From Flavobacteriales bacterium (GTDB lineage: Bacteria > Bacteroidota > Bacteroidia > Flavobacteriales_D > Crocinitomicaceae): a stretch of DNA of 43,019 nt. Both the position numbers and the translations under genes were made by a program. The number at the start of each line of letters is the position of its first letter. Within the stretch, counting starts at the first letter, position 1. The stretch lies in assembly GCA_947463385.1 (NCBI GenBank), contig CANHSL010000012.1, positions 1 through 43,019 on the forward strand, written 5' to 3'. Positions 42,549-43,019 of the stretch are shown here, in pieces. The notes below the pieces were generated by a model. The model saw only the letters and a program-made list of their open reading frames with translations, searched no databases and was not told the origin of the DNA.

Positions 42549-43019
42549 TTACCAGGTAAAGGCGCCTTCACCTAGCCATTTTCCTTGCACCCTGAGTGTT
42601 TGTTCGATTACGTCCCGTACACAACCCATTCCACCATTAATCGGCGAAATATAATCAACGATGGCTTTCACATCGATCGAGGCGTCCTGTGGTGCGGTTG
42701 TTGTCCCAATGATTCTCATTAAAGGAATATCCGGAATATCATCCCCCATGTATAAAGCCCGGTTTTCCTCTAAGTTGAATTTTTGCTTTAATTCATCAAA
42801 TACCTCTTTCTTATTACTGCTCTCTAGACGCACATCGGTAACACCCAATTTCATATACGTTTTTCGAATGAATTCCGATTCTCCACCAGTGATTAAAAAG
42901 ATTTTATAACCAAGTTTTGACGCATATTGAATGGCGTAACTGTCCTTGACATGAATGCTTCGCTGGTAATCCGTGCCATTGATTAATACAGTGCCATTGG
43001 TCAATACGCCGTCCACATC
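42549..43019 (-). CDS. kdsC: KdsC-type HAD phosphatase, N-terminus outside window
   Basis: The C-terminal 156 codons of a small HAD-superfamily phosphatase of the KdsC type, which removes phosphate from 3-deoxy-D-manno-octulosonate 8-phosphate in lipopolysaccharide synthesis. The frame continues off the right edge, where the catalytic motif begins as DVDGVLTNG. Further motifs are KIFLITGGES (motif II), the Lys in MKLGVTDVRLESSNKKEVF, and ALYMGDDIPDIPLM (motif III with the Asp pair). The end (GGMGCVRDVIEQTLRVQGKW) matches the family. A GTG at 43016 lies inside the catalytic motif and is not a plausible start. The related NeuA-linked phosphatases look similar, so the sugar substrate is likely but not proven. 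Confidence 0.88.
   Translation of the reverse strand, partial: DVDGVLTNGTVLINGTDYQRSIHVKDSYAIQYASKLGYKIFLITGGESEFIRKTYMKLGVTDVRLESSNKKEVFDELKQKFNLEENRALYMGDDIPDIPLMRIIGTTTAPQDASIDVKAIVDYISPINGGMGCVRDVIEQTLRVQGKWLGEGAFTW

Noticed and set aside
1-43019. CRISPR arrays, insertion sequences, toxin-antitoxin pairs, tRNA genes and defence gene cassettes
   Set aside because: I looked for repeats with regular spacers, transposase motifs, short paired ORFs and cloverleaf sequences in the intergenic gaps and found none that I could support by eye.

Overview
The window reads as chromosomal DNA of a Bacteroidota bacterium, most likely of the Flavobacteriales/Crocinitomicaceae type. The evidence is a type IX secretion C-terminal sorting domain (589-1575), a short primary sigma factor without region 1.1 (18338-19204), a TonB-dependent receptor, a BatA-type protein next to a dihydroorotase homologue, a ClpC with its own middle domain, a GAPDH with a long N-terminal extension, and many start codons preceded closely by the Bacteroidota -7 promoter element TAnnTTTG. 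Coding density is very high. No stretch over 300 bases lacks a gene; the largest gap is 221 bp, between gyrA and clpC. I saw no tRNA, rRNA, CRISPR array, insertion sequence or prophage.

Layout. 1-1575: two minus-strand exported proteins, the first cut by the window edge. 1628-8868: a minus-strand run of a BatA-like protein, a dihydroorotase homologue without its metal site, a phospholipid-methyltransferase-like protein, an ABC-F ATPase and an M61 peptidase. 8947-12664: gyrA and a TPR protein, closed by a terminator. 12886-15414: clpC on the plus strand, sharing a bidirectional terminator with the convergent PLP acyl-condensing enzyme (15477-16721). 16823-20807: GAPDH, the primary sigma factor and a DegP/Q protease, all minus.

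20920-28670: a tightly packed plus-strand operon, dapF - GNAT - mltG - glycosylasparaginase - GH2 beta-mannosidase - TonB-dependent receptor. It joins cell-wall synthesis to what looks like uptake and breakdown of the N-glycan core. 28661-33451 (minus): efp - gcvT - terminator - radC - wecB - a polysaccharide-deacetylase-like gene. 33580-35137: a DUF1801 protein and an AT-rich, unrecognised membrane-anchored protein, transcribed divergently. 35159-41021 (minus): a five-gene overlapping operon of L,D-transpeptidase, rpe, a secreted unknown, a CvfB-like S1 protein and a large RluA-family synthase. 41074-42548 (plus): rhomboid protease and class IV aminotransferase. 42549-43019: partial KdsC-type phosphatase.

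Most genes are housekeeping. No obviously novel defence or mobile system is visible. The best leads are the N-glycan-core-like operon, the metal-site-less dihydroorotase beside BatA, the orphan repeat protein at 33959-35137 and the Cys-containing N-terminal domain fused to RluA.
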